Assembly (NCBI RefSeq): GCF_013304825.1 | Contig: NZ_JAAWUO010000001.1 | Span: 62,001 to 126,000, forward strand | Direction: 5' to 3' | Source of the DNA: Blautia schinkii | GTDB lineage: Bacteria > Bacillota > Clostridia > Lachnospirales > Lachnospiraceae | Length of the DNA stretch: 64,000 bases | Position numbers and translations under genes: made by a program | The notes under the pieces: generated by a model | Database searches by the model: none | Told to the model about the DNA's origin: nothing | Seen by the model: the letters and a program-made list of their open reading frames with translations, nothing else | Shown: in pieces, positions 35,793 through 44,950 of the stretch | How the letters are laid out: each line of letters starts with the position of its first letter | Position numbering within the stretch: position 1 is the first letter of the stretch

Positions 35793-35910
35793 AAACAGGG
35801 GGGAGGTGTGCTATTCTATATGGTATGTATATAAATCAAAAACCAGCATGTCTTCCCGCTTTCCGCTGTCACAGAAACAGGCAGAAAAAGGGGGAAATGG
35901 AGGAGAAGAA

Positions 35911-37377
35911 ATGAAACTTTTATCCTTATTGGAACATCTTGAATACAAATGCCTTCAGGGGAATACAGAGCAGGAGGTAACCTCTGTTGTATATGATTCC
36001 CGCAAGGTGGAAGAAGGAAGCCTTTTTATCTGCATCAGAGGTGCTGTGGTGGACGGCCATAAATTCGTACCGGATGTAATTGCCAAAGGAGCCAAAACCC
36101 TTATCGTGGAGGAACCGGTAGAAGCTCCTGCTGATGTGACTGTGATCCAGGTAGAGGACACACGTTATGCAATGGCATTTATTTCCGCTGCATGGTTCGG
36201 ACATCCGGCCCGAAAGCTGAAAACCATCGGAATCACCGGAACCAAGGGAAAAACAACCACAACATACATGGTGAAATCCATTCTTGAGAATGCAGGATAT
36301 AAGGTTGGCCTGATCGGAACTATCGAGGCGATCATCGGTGAGAAACATATTCCGGCAGCTAACACAACACCGGAATCCTACATGGTGCAGAAATATTTTC
36401 ATGATATGGTAGAAGCAGGCTGCGATGCTGTTGTTATGGAGGTATCTTCACAGGGACTGATGCTTCACAGAACACAGGGATTTATCTTTGATTTCGGTAT
36501 TTTTACCAATATCGAGCCAGACCATATCGGACCGAATGAGCATAAGGATTTTGATGATTATCTTCACTGTAAATCCATGCTTCTCAAACAATGTAAGGTG
36601 GGCATCGTGAACAGAGATGATGAGCATTTTGAGAAGATCATCGAAGGACATACCTGCGAGCTTGAAACATACGGCTTTTCCGAAAAAGCAGATCTTTGCG
36701 CTGAGGATGCGAAACTTGTAGGAAGAAAGGGATATCTGGGAATTTCCTACCATGTAAAAGGCCTTCTCGACTTCCCAGTAGAGATCGACATTCCAGGTAA
36801 GTTCAGTATCTACAATTCCCTGACAGCTATTGCAATCTGCCGTCATTTCAGGGTATCTGAGGAGAACATCGTCAAAGCTCTCAAGGTAGCCAGGGTCAAA
36901 GGGCGTATCGAGATGATCAAGGTATCTGATGAGTTTACTCTGATGATCGATTATGCCCACAATGCAATGGCACTTGAGAGCCTTCTTGGCACATTGAAAG
37001 AATATAATCCTCACAGACTGGTATGCCTGTTCGGCTGCGGAGGAAACCGTTCCAAACTCCGTCGTTATGAAATGGGCGAGGTTTCCGGAAGAATGGCAGA
37101 CCTTACCATCATTACTTCTGATAATCCGAGAGATGAAGAACCGCAGGCTATTATTGACGATATTAAAGTGGGAATGGCCAAGACAGATGGTAAATTTGTG
37201 GAGATCCCGGATCGTAAAGAGGCGATCGCCTATGCTATCCATCATGGTGAGCCGGGAGATATCATTGTCCTCGCAGGAAAAGGACACGAAGATTATCAGG
37301 AGATCAAGGGCAAAAAATATCCGATGGATGAGCGTGTGCTGATTCAGGAAATTCTGGAAGAAGACAGGAAAGCGTAA
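35911..37377 (+). CDS. murE: UDP-MurNAc-tripeptide synthetase (meso-DAP adding)
   Basis: 488 aa Mur ligase. It adds meso-diaminopimelate to UDP-MurNAc-L-Ala-D-Glu. ATP loop GITGTKGKTTTTYM near residue 108, central domain VMEVSSQGLMLHR near 180, and the DAP-recognition tetrad DNPR in TSDNPRDEEP near 410, which separates it from lysine-adding enzymes and agrees with dapF in the window. AGGAG lies 7 bp before ATG 35911; the frame stays open upstream to 35602 inside the surface-protein gene, which is a shadow. It is followed 4 bp later by priA. murE lies here, outside the dcw cluster at 56308. Confidence 0.97.
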   Translation: MKLLSLLEHLEYKCLQGNTEQEVTSVVYDSRKVEEGSLFICIRGAVVDGHKFVPDVIAKGAKTLIVEEPVEAPADVTVIQVEDTRYAMAFISAAWFGHPARKLKTIGITGTKGKTTTTYMVKSILENAGYKVGLIGTIEAIIGEKHIPAANTTPESYMVQKYFHDMVEAGCDAVVMEVSSQGLMLHRTQGFIFDFGIFTNIEPDHIGPNEHKDFDDYLHCKSMLLKQCKVGIVNRDDEHFEKIIEGHTCELETYGFSEKADLCAEDAKLVGRKGYLGISYHVKGLLDFPVEIDIPGKFSIYNSLTAIAICRHFRVSEENIVKALKVARVKGRIEMIKVSDEFTLMIDYAHNAMALESLLGTLKEYNPHRLVCLFGCGGNRSKLRRYEMGEVSGRMADLTIITSDNPRDEEPQAIIDDIKVGMAKTDGKFVEIPDRKEAIAYAIHHGEPGDIIVLAGKGHEDYQEIKGKKYPMDERVLIQEILEEDRKA

Positions 37378-37381
37378 ACGC

Positions 37382-39601
37382 ATGACCTATGCAGATGTGA
37401 TCATTGATATTTCTCATGAGAAAGTTGACCGGGATTTTCAGTACCGGATCCCGGATGAACTGGAACAGGAGATAAAGCCGGGCGTTGTTGTCACCGTTCC
37501 GTTTGGGAAGGGCAACACGCTTCGGAAAGGTTATGTGATCGGAGTCACAGAAAAAGCCAAATATGATACTTCCAGGATTAAGATGATCCAGAGCGTGTCT
37601 ACAGATGATGAGACAACAGAATCACGTCTCATCGCCCTGGCTGCCTGGATGAAGGAGACTTATGGTTCAACCATGATCCAGGCTCTTAAAACCGTTCTTC
37701 CTGTAAAGGACAAGATACGTGCAAAAGAAAAGCGGCTGATTTTTTTCTGCGGAGAAAGACAGGCTGCGGAAGAGCTACTGGAAGAACTCTCCGGCAGCCG
37801 GTTCAGGGCAAGAGAACGTTTCCTCCGGGCGATACTGGAAGCCGGAAGACTGGAATATACTTATGCCTCGAAGGAACTTGGCGCAGGTGCATCGGTTCTT
37901 GATTTTTTTGAAAAAAAAGGTATGATCCGCTTAGAGAATCAGGAAATGTACAGGATTCCGAATCAGGCTGATCTTGTAAAAGAAGACTGTGAATTATGTC
38001 TGAATGCGGAACAGAATGTGGCAGTTAAGCAGATATTCAGGGAATGGAAGGAACAGGAACCGAGGCCGGTACTTCTTTTCGGAGTTACGGGAAGTGGCAA
38101 GACTCAGGTGTACATGCGGCTGATCCAGCAGGTGATACAGGAGGGAAAACAGGCTATTGTCCTGATCCCGGAGATTGCCCTCACCTATCAGACTGTGCGG
38201 CGATTTTATGCCATGTTCGGAGATAAGGTGTCAGTCTTAAATTCCAGACTTTCCCAGGGAGAGCGTTACGATCAGTTTAAAAGAGCGAAACGTGGTGAAG
38301 TGCAGGTGATGGTAGGGCCAAGATCTGCACTTTTTACACCATTTTCCAATCTGGGACTGATCGTTATTGATGAGGAACATGAGTCTACCTACAAAAGTGA
38401 GAATACACCGCGGTACCATGCAAGGGAAACCGCCATCCAGAGGGCCCGGATGGAGCATGCGAATGTGGTGATGGGATCAGCTACACCATCACTTTCTGCT
38501 TACAGCCGTGCAGAAAGCGGGGAGTATCTTCTGGTGAAATTGAATGCCCGTTATGAAGAAAGACCTCTTCCGCAGGTATCAATCGTGGATTTGAGGGAAG
38601 AATTAAAGAAAGGAAACCGTTCTGTTCTGAGTATGGAACTGAAAGCTTCTTTAAGTGAAACTCTCCGAAAGAAAGAGCAGGCCATGCTTTTTCTCAACAG
38701 AAGAGGGTATGCGGGATTTGTTTCCTGCCGTGCCTGCGGCCATGTGATGAAATGTCCGCATTGTGATGTGTCTTTAAGTGAGCATAATGGCCGCCGCCTG
38801 ATCTGCCATTACTGCGGCTATGAGACGGTGAAGCCACAGGTCTGTCCTTCCTGCGGATCCCCTCACATCGGAGGATTTAAGGCAGGAACTCAGCAGATCG
38901 AGAAGGTTCTTGAGAAGGATTTTCCGGAGGCAAGAGTCCTTCGGATGGATTTTGATACCACAAGGACAAAGGACAGCTATGAGAAGATCCTGGCAGCTTT
39001 TTCCAGGCATGAAGCAGATATTCTGGTGGGAACCCAGATGATCGTCAAGGGTCATGATTTTCCGGATGTGACGCTGGTTGGTGTGATCGCAGCGGATCTT
39101 TCCCTGAATATGGATGATTATCACTGCGGAGAGCGGACATTTCAGCTTCTTACCCAGGCCGTAGGGCGTGCAGGCCGCGGAGTGAAGCCAGGGCATGCGG
39201 TGATACAGACTTATCAGCCTGAACACTACAGTATCAGGGCAGCAGCTACCCAGGATTACGCTGAATTTTATAAAGAAGAAATGGGCTACCGGTTGCTTAT
39301 GGATTATCCGCCCGCAGCACATATAATGACGATTTTTGGCGCCTGCCAGGATGAAGAACTTCTGAAAAAAGCCATGTATTATATAGAAGCTTTTATCTGC
39401 AGGGTAAGTCCGAAAGAGGAACTTCACATGATCGGTCCTGCAGCAGCATCTGTGGGAAAAGTGAAGGATGTATACCGCCAGGTGCTCCATCTGAAAAACG
39501 TGGACATGGCTTTTCTCACGGCAGTAAGAGAGAAGCTTGAGCAGTATATAGAGATAAATTCCGGTTTCCGGAAAATATACATACAATTTGATATGAGCTG
39601 A
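37382..39601 (+). CDS. priA: Primosomal protein N' (replication restart helicase)
   Basis: 739 aa superfamily 2 helicase. N-terminal 3'-DNA-binding domain (DRDFQYRIPDEL... VTVPFGKGN), Walker A GVTGSGKTQVYM around residue 238, DEEH box VIDEEHESTYKS, and the two zinc sites in the region CRACGHVMKCPHC...CHYCG...CPSCG (about 445-490). Helicase motif VI QAVGRAGRG is present. It restarts collapsed replication forks. It starts 4 bp after murE. Confidence 0.97.
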   Translation: MTYADVIIDISHEKVDRDFQYRIPDELEQEIKPGVVVTVPFGKGNTLRKGYVIGVTEKAKYDTSRIKMIQSVSTDDETTESRLIALAAWMKETYGSTMIQALKTVLPVKDKIRAKEKRLIFFCGERQAAEELLEELSGSRFRARERFLRAILEAGRLEYTYASKELGAGASVLDFFEKKGMIRLENQEMYRIPNQADLVKEDCELCLNAEQNVAVKQIFREWKEQEPRPVLLFGVTGSGKTQVYMRLIQQVIQEGKQAIVLIPEIALTYQTVRRFYAMFGDKVSVLNSRLSQGERYDQFKRAKRGEVQVMVGPRSALFTPFSNLGLIVIDEEHESTYKSENTPRYHARETAIQRARMEHANVVMGSATPSLSAYSRAESGEYLLVKLNARYEERPLPQVSIVDLREELKKGNRSVLSMELKASLSETLRKKEQAMLFLNRRGYAGFVSCRACGHVMKCPHCDVSLSEHNGRRLICHYCGYETVKPQVCPSCGSPHIGGFKAGTQQIEKVLEKDFPEARVLRMDFDTTRTKDSYEKILAAFSRHEADILVGTQMIVKGHDFPDVTLVGVIAADLSLNMDDYHCGERTFQLLTQAVGRAGRGVKPGHAVIQTYQPEHYSIRAAATQDYAEFYKEEMGYRLLMDYPPAAHIMTIFGACQDEELLKKAMYYIEAFICRVSPKEELHMIGPAAASVGKVKDVYRQVLHLKNVDMAFLTAVREKLEQYIEINSGFRKIYIQFDMS

Positions 39602-39656
39602 TAAGGCAGGACAGCCGGCAGAAGCTTATCATCTGAAATGAAAAGGAGAAGAAAAA

Positions 39657-40136
39657 ATGGCACTTAGAACAATCAGAGTAGAGGGAGATCCTGTACTGAC
39701 CAAAAAATCCCGTCCTGTAGAGGAAATGACACCAAAGATCAGTGAGCTGATCACAGACATGCTGGATACCATGTATGATGCAATGGGTGTAGGTCTGGCA
39801 GCACCGCAGGTAGGAATCCTGAAACGTATCGTTGTGATCGATGTGGGAGAAGGCCCGATCGTTCTTATCAATCCGGAGATCCTAGAGACAAGTGGTGAGC
39901 AGACAGGTGATGAGGGATGCTTAAGTGTTCCGGGAATGGCAGGACAGGTAACGCGTCCGAACTATGTGAAAGTAAAAGCACTTGACGTAAACATGGAAGA
40001 AGTGATCTACGAAGGCGAGGAGCTTCTTGCCAGAGCATTCTGCCATGAGATTGACCATCTCGATGGGAAAATGTACACAGAACTTGTAGAGGGAGAACTT
40101 CACAAGGTAACTTACGACTACGACGAAGAAGACTAA
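39657..40136 (+). CDS. def: Peptide deformylase
   Basis: 159 aa. It removes the formyl group from nascent proteins. All three motifs are present: GVGLAAPQVG, EGCLSVPG with the metal Cys, and HEIDHLDG with the metal His pair. AAAAGGAG precedes the ATG. It is followed 12 bp later by fmt, the formylating partner. Confidence 0.98.
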   Translation: MALRTIRVEGDPVLTKKSRPVEEMTPKISELITDMLDTMYDAMGVGLAAPQVGILKRIVVIDVGEGPIVLINPEILETSGEQTGDEGCLSVPGMAGQVTRPNYVKVKALDVNMEEVIYEGEELLARAFCHEIDHLDGKMYTELVEGELHKVTYDYDEED

Positions 40137-40148
40137 AGGCGGGATAAT

Positions 40149-41093
40149 ATGAAAATTGTTTATATGGGAACTCCGGACTTTGCAGTTGCACCTCTTGCTG
40201 CACTGGTAAAGAACGGATATGAGGTTGAGGCTGTGATCACACAGCCGGATAAGCCTAAGGGCAGAGGCAAAACCATGATGTTTACCCCTGTAAAAGAAGA
40301 AGCACTGAAACATGACATTCCGGTCCTGCAGCCTGTGAAGGTGCGTGATCCGGAATTTGTGGAAAAACTTGCAAAAATTGCACCGGATATCATTATTGTA
40401 GCAGCTTTTGGACAGATCATACCGAAGAGTATTCTGGAGATGCCGAAATTCGGATGTATCAATATCCACGCATCCTTACTTCCGAAATACCGCGGAGCAG
40501 CACCGATCCAGCAGGCAGTTATTGACGGGGAAAAAGAATCCGGCGTTACCCTCATGCAGATGGGAACCGGCCTGGATACCGGAGATATGATCTCCAGGAT
40601 CGTGGTGCCGCTTGCGAAAGATGAGACAGGTGGAAGTCTTTTTGACAAGCTGGCAGAGGCAGGAGCAGAGCTTCTGATTCAGACGCTGCCGACTATTTTT
40701 GACGGAACAGCTGTATATGAGAAACAGCCGGAGGAGAGTCCGACACCATATGCAGCTATGATCTCAAAGAAAATGGGACTTCTGGATTTTTCAAAAAGTG
40801 CTCGGGAACTGGAACGTCTTGTGCGTGGTTTAAATCCATGGCCAAGTGCATTTACCTTTATCAATGGAAAAACTCTTAAAGTATGGAGGAGTTCCGTTGA
40901 GCAGGCAGAGGTTAAAGAGATACCGGGTACCGTTGTGAGCACAGATAAAGATGGTATCCACGTAGCCTGCGGACAGGATGTACTGGTACTTCACGAAGTA
41001 CAGCTGGAAGGCAAGAAACGTATGGAAGCAGATGCTTTTCTGCGCGGATGTCAGTTGAAACCAGGAGACATGTTTTCAGATTCCAGGGAGTGA
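40149..41093 (+). CDS. fmt: Methionyl-tRNA formyltransferase
   Basis: 314 aa. It formylates initiator Met-tRNA. N-terminal Rossmann domain with YMGTPDFAV at the start, QPDKPKGRG near residue 35, and the catalytic Asn/His/Asp in INIHASLLPKYRGAAPIQ and GTGLDTGDM; the C-terminal OB domain is LNPWPSAFTFI... onwards. GGCGGGAT is the ribosome binding site. Forms a def-fmt pair. Confidence 0.97.
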   Translation: MKIVYMGTPDFAVAPLAALVKNGYEVEAVITQPDKPKGRGKTMMFTPVKEEALKHDIPVLQPVKVRDPEFVEKLAKIAPDIIIVAAFGQIIPKSILEMPKFGCINIHASLLPKYRGAAPIQQAVIDGEKESGVTLMQMGTGLDTGDMISRIVVPLAKDETGGSLFDKLAEAGAELLIQTLPTIFDGTAVYEKQPEESPTPYAAMISKKMGLLDFSKSARELERLVRGLNPWPSAFTFINGKTLKVWRSSVEQAEVKEIPGTVVSTDKDGIHVACGQDVLVLHEVQLEGKKRMEADAFLRGCQLKPGDMFSDSRE

Positions 41094-41099
41094 TGAATA

Positions 41100-41807
41100 A
41101 TGTACGGATATGGTTATTATGGATATGGGATGGACCCTACAGTGCTCCTGCTTGTAATCGGAATGATTCTTTCCCTTGCCGCATCTGCAAAACTTAAGAG
41201 TACTTTTGCAGTATATAAGAAAGTGAGGAATCATTCCGGGATTACCGGTGCGGAGGCAGCACAGCGGATTCTCCGGGCAGCAGGGATCACAGATGTACAG
41301 GTTGTTCCGATAAGAGGAAGCCTGACAGACCATTATGATCCACGGACGAAAACAGTTTCGCTTTCTGAGGATATTTATGGAAGAAACTCTCTGGCAGCAG
41401 TTGGCGTGGCAGCACATGAGTGCGGACATGCGATCCAGGATGCAACCAATTATGCACCTTTGAATATCCGTTCTGCGATCGTGCCGGCTGCGAATATCGG
41501 CTCACAGCTTTCCTGGCCGCTGTTTATCGCCGGACTGATCTTTTCCATTCATCCGCTGGTTACGCTTGGAATTGCATTGTTTTCACTTGCAGTACTTTTC
41601 CAGCTGGTAACTCTTCCGGTTGAGATCAATGCCTCCTCCAGAGCACTTACAATGCTGGAGACTACCGGTATTTTAGGCACTGACGAGAAAAAAGGAGCAA
41701 GAAAGGTGCTGACAGCAGCTGCACTTACATATGTGGCAGCTCTTGCATCATCCATTCTTCAGCTTCTGAGACTGATTATCCTTGCAGGAGGTAGAGACCG
41801 TGATTAG
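41100..41807 (+). CDS. yugP: YugP-like membrane zinc metallopeptidase
   Basis: 235 aa. The N-terminal Gly/Tyr-rich tip (MYGYGYYGYGMDP) is followed by a hydrophobic helix, the HExxH zinc motif AAHECGHAIQDA near residue 103, and three more membrane segments (about 125-165 and 200-228). It belongs to the DUF/Peptidase_M_2-like YugP family; the substrate is unknown. It is a conserved member of the def-fmt-yugP-rsmB-rlmN set in Lachnospiraceae and other Clostridia. Its end overlaps rsmB by 8 bp. Confidence 0.9.
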   Translation: MYGYGYYGYGMDPTVLLLVIGMILSLAASAKLKSTFAVYKKVRNHSGITGAEAAQRILRAAGITDVQVVPIRGSLTDHYDPRTKTVSLSEDIYGRNSLAAVGVAAHECGHAIQDATNYAPLNIRSAIVPAANIGSQLSWPLFIAGLIFSIHPLVTLGIALFSLAVLFQLVTLPVEINASSRALTMLETTGILGTDEKKGARKVLTAAALTYVAALASSILQLLRLIILAGGRDRD

Positions 41808-43155
41808 CAGCGGAGTGAATACAAGAGAACTGATCCTTGAGATCCTGTTACAAATCGAGGAGGAAGGAGAGCACAGCCACATCGCGATCCGCAATGCTCT
41901 TTCCAAATACCAGTTTCTTCCGAAACAGGAGAGAAGCTTTATTACGAGAGTGTGTGAGGGAACTCTGGAATATCGGATTTATATTGATTATGTGATCGAT
42001 TCTTTTTCCAAGGTTTCCGTAAATAAAATGAAACCGCAGATCAGGGAGATCCTCCGAAGCGGTGTTTATCAGCTGAAATTTATGGACAGTGTTCCGGACA
42101 GTGCAGTGTGCAATGAGGCTGTGAAGCTTGCCCAGCGGAAAGGCTTCTACAACCTGAAGCCTTTTGTAAATGGTGTTCTCCGCACGATCGCCAGGGAGTT
42201 AAAGAATCTGGAGCTTCCTTCCAGAGAAGAGAATGAGGTACGGTATCTTTCCGTGAAATATTCCATGCCGGAATATCTGGTGAATAAATGGATTGATGCC
42301 TATGGAGTGAAGACCACGGAAAAGATCCTGGAAGATTTTCTTACAGAGAGACCGCTTACAGTGCGGTGCCGTACGCACAGGGCATCAAAAAAAGCCATTG
42401 TTACAAGTCTCAGATCACAGGGAGTTACTGTGGAGCAGGCTCCATATCTGCCATATGCACTGAAGATTTCAGATTACAATCATATTCTGACGCTGGATGT
42501 TTTTCTCCAGGGACAGATACTGGTGCAGGATGTAAGTTCCATGATGGTGGCAGAGGCTGCCAGTCCGAAAAAAGGTGACTACATTATCGATATGTGCGCA
42601 GCACCTGGCGGAAAGAGTATCCATGTGGCAGATAAGATGGGCGATTATGGTAATGTGGATGCCAGGGATGTAAGCCAGTACAAGGCTGATCTTATTGAGG
42701 AAAATATCCAGAGAACAGGTGTGATCAATGTGGAAGCAAAAGTGCAGGATGCTACCATTTATGATCCGGATTCTGAAGAGAAGGCAGATATTGTGATCGC
42801 AGATGTCCCATGCTCGGGATACGGCGTAATCGGAAAGAAGCCTGAGATCAAATACAGGGCAACTCCGCAGAAACAGGAAGAGATTGTTATGCTTCAGAGA
42901 AAGATTCTGGACAAGGCTGCGAAGTATGTGAAGCCGGATGGAACACTGATTTTTAGCACATGTACCATCGCAAGAGAAGAGAACGAAGAAAACGTATTAT
43001 GGTTTCTGAAGAATTACCCGTACAGGCTGGAAAGCCTGGATCCGTATCTTCCGGAGGAGCTTCACTGCAAGTCAACCAAACTTGGTTATCTGCAGCTCCT
43101 TCCGGGAATACATAAGACGGATGGATTCTTCATTGCCAGATTCAGAAGGAAATAA
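41800..43155 (+). CDS. rsmB: 16S rRNA m5C967 methyltransferase
   Basis: 451 aa. N-terminal NusB-like RNA-binding domain (about 5-130), then the SAM domain with MCAAPGGKSIHVADKM near residue 266, VIADVPCSGYGVIGKKPEIKY near 335 with the first catalytic Cys, and FSTCTIAREENE near 388 with the second. GTG 41800 is taken as the start: AGGAGG lies 8 bp before it within yugP, and this gives MISSGVNTREL. A TTG at 41782 is less likely. Confidence 0.95.
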   Translation: MISSGVNTRELILEILLQIEEEGEHSHIAIRNALSKYQFLPKQERSFITRVCEGTLEYRIYIDYVIDSFSKVSVNKMKPQIREILRSGVYQLKFMDSVPDSAVCNEAVKLAQRKGFYNLKPFVNGVLRTIARELKNLELPSREENEVRYLSVKYSMPEYLVNKWIDAYGVKTTEKILEDFLTERPLTVRCRTHRASKKAIVTSLRSQGVTVEQAPYLPYALKISDYNHILTLDVFLQGQILVQDVSSMMVAEAASPKKGDYIIDMCAAPGGKSIHVADKMGDYGNVDARDVSQYKADLIEENIQRTGVINVEAKVQDATIYDPDSEEKADIVIADVPCSGYGVIGKKPEIKYRATPQKQEEIVMLQRKILDKAAKYVKPDGTLIFSTCTIAREENEENVLWFLKNYPYRLESLDPYLPEELHCKSTKLGYLQLLPGIHKTDGFFIARFRRK

Positions 43156-43161
43156 CACAAA

Positions 43162-44202
43162 ATGACAGATATAAAATCCATGACACTGGAGGAACTGAAA
43201 AATCTGATGACTGAGATCGGTGAGAAGCCTTTCCGGGCAAAACAGATCTACGCATGGCTGCACCAGCAGCTTGTTACCTCCTGGGATGAAATGACGAATC
43301 TTTCCAAAAGCCTTCGGGAAAAGCTTTCGGTTTATCCGATCACAGCTCTGATCCAGGCTGATGTAAGGATATCGAAAATTGACGAAACAAGAAAGTATCT
43401 GTTTCAGCTGGAAGATGGAAATGTGATCGAGAGTGTTCTTATGAGATATCATCATGGAAATTCGGTGTGCATTTCCTCACAGGTTGGCTGCCGTATGGGC
43501 TGCCGGTTCTGTGCCTCCACCATCGGAGGGCTTACCAGATGCCTGAAACCGTCTGAGATGTTGGATCAGATTTACAGGATACAGGCAGATACCGGTGAGC
43601 GCGTTGCCAATGTAGTTGTGATGGGAACCGGTGAGCCGATGGATAATTATGATAATCTGATCCGTTTCATAAAGATCCTGACAGATGAGAACGGGCTTGG
43701 CATCAGCCAGCGTAATATAACGGTTTCTACCTGTGGCATCGTACCTAAGATGTATGATCTTGCAGAGGAGAAACTTCAGATCACACTGGCACTTTCTCTT
43801 CATGCACCAAATGATGAGAAACGCCGGGAACTGATGCCTATAGCGAATAAATACTCCATGGATGAGGTCTTAGATGCCTGCCGGAATTACTTTGACAAGA
43901 CAGGACGACGTATTACATTTGAGTACAGTCTTGTGGCCGGGGTAAATGACGGCGAGGCAGATGCAAAACAGCTTGCAGGACGCATCCGGGGGATCAACTG
44001 CCATGTAAATCTGATTCCTGTAAATCCTATTAAGGAACGGTCCTATGTCCGTTCTACTCGACAGGCTGTTGAGAATTTTAAAATAAAACTTGAAAAATAC
44101 GGAATTAATGTTACTATTAGAAGGGAAATGGGCAGCGACATTGACGGTGCCTGTGGACAGCTAAGAAAAAGTTACATGGAAAAAACAGAAAGCGAGAAGT
44201 GA
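43162..44202 (+). CDS. rlmN: 23S rRNA A2503 C2-methyltransferase (radical SAM)
   Basis: 346 aa. The radical SAM cluster motif is CRMGCRFC (CxxxCxxC) near residue 113; GTGEPMDNYDN and the catalytic cysteine regions (TVSTCGIVPKM and REMGSDIDGACGQL near 335) are in place. It modifies 23S A2503 and tRNA A37. It starts 6 bp after rsmB and abuts prpC. Confidence 0.97.
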   Translation: MTDIKSMTLEELKNLMTEIGEKPFRAKQIYAWLHQQLVTSWDEMTNLSKSLREKLSVYPITALIQADVRISKIDETRKYLFQLEDGNVIESVLMRYHHGNSVCISSQVGCRMGCRFCASTIGGLTRCLKPSEMLDQIYRIQADTGERVANVVVMGTGEPMDNYDNLIRFIKILTDENGLGISQRNITVSTCGIVPKMYDLAEEKLQITLALSLHAPNDEKRRELMPIANKYSMDEVLDACRNYFDKTGRRITFEYSLVAGVNDGEADAKQLAGRIRGINCHVNLIPVNPIKERSYVRSTRQAVENFKIKLEKYGINVTIRREMGSDIDGACGQLRKSYMEKTESEK

Positions 44203-44203
44203 C

Positions 44204-44950
44204 ATGAGGATATACTCAGCTACTGATGTAGGGCAGAAGCGGAAGATGAATCAGGACTACGTATTTGTGTCCGAAGGTCCGGTAGGAAATCTGCCTAACC
44301 TTTTCACAGTCGCAGACGGAATGGGAGGCCATAACGCCGGTGACTATGCATCCTCACATGCAGTACGGATCCTTGTGGATGAAATCCGTGAAGACGCGGA
44401 TTACAATCCGGTGAAGGTCATTCGTCATGCCATTGAAGCTGCCAATACGGAGATCAGAAACCGTGCGCAGGAAGATGCAAATCTCCGGGGCATGGGAACC
44501 ACTATGGTGGTAGCGACTATTGTAGATCAGTATGCCTATATTGCCAATGTTGGCGACAGCCGCTTGTATGTGATCAGTGATGAAATCCGACAGATTACCA
44601 AAGATCATTCTCTGGTTCAGGAGATGGTCAGAATGGGTGAGATCAGTGAGGAGGAAGCACGTAATCATCCGGATAAGAATATTATTACAAGGGCACTTGG
44701 CGCAGAGAAAACGGTGGATGTTGATTTCTTTGATCTGAAGCTTGAGAAAGACTGTACGATCCTGATGTGTTCGGATGGTCTGAGCAATATGGTGGAAGAT
44801 TCCAAAATTCAGGAGATCATATCCGATCCGGAAGCAGATATTGATCAGAAGGGCAATGCGCTCCTTCGGGAAGCAAATCAGAATGGTGGTAAGGATAATA
44901 TTGCAATCGTACTGGTAGAACCATTCACGAATGAGGTGAAAACATGTTGA
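44204..44950 (+). CDS. prpC: PP2C-family serine/threonine phosphatase (PrpC/Stp)
   Basis: 248 aa. PPM motifs: DVGQKRKMNQDY (N-terminal Asp), VADGMGGHNAGDYAS near residue 37, IANVGDSRLYVI near 113, CSDGLSNMVEDS near 188, and GGKDNIAIVLV near the end. It removes phosphates placed by the PASTA kinase whose gene overlaps it by 7 bp. GAGAAGTGAC is the ribosome binding site. Confidence 0.96.
   Translation: MRIYSATDVGQKRKMNQDYVFVSEGPVGNLPNLFTVADGMGGHNAGDYASSHAVRILVDEIREDADYNPVKVIRHAIEAANTEIRNRAQEDANLRGMGTTMVVATIVDQYAYIANVGDSRLYVISDEIRQITKDHSLVQEMVRMGEISEEEARNHPDKNIITRALGAEKTVDVDFFDLKLEKDCTILMCSDGLSNMVEDSKIQEIISDPEADIDQKGNALLREANQNGGKDNIAIVLVEPFTNEVKTC

Noticed and set aside
35602-35910. Upstream extension of murE inside the surface-protein gene
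   Set aside because: A strong ribosome binding site precedes ATG 35911, and the extension is in a shadow frame of the previous gene.
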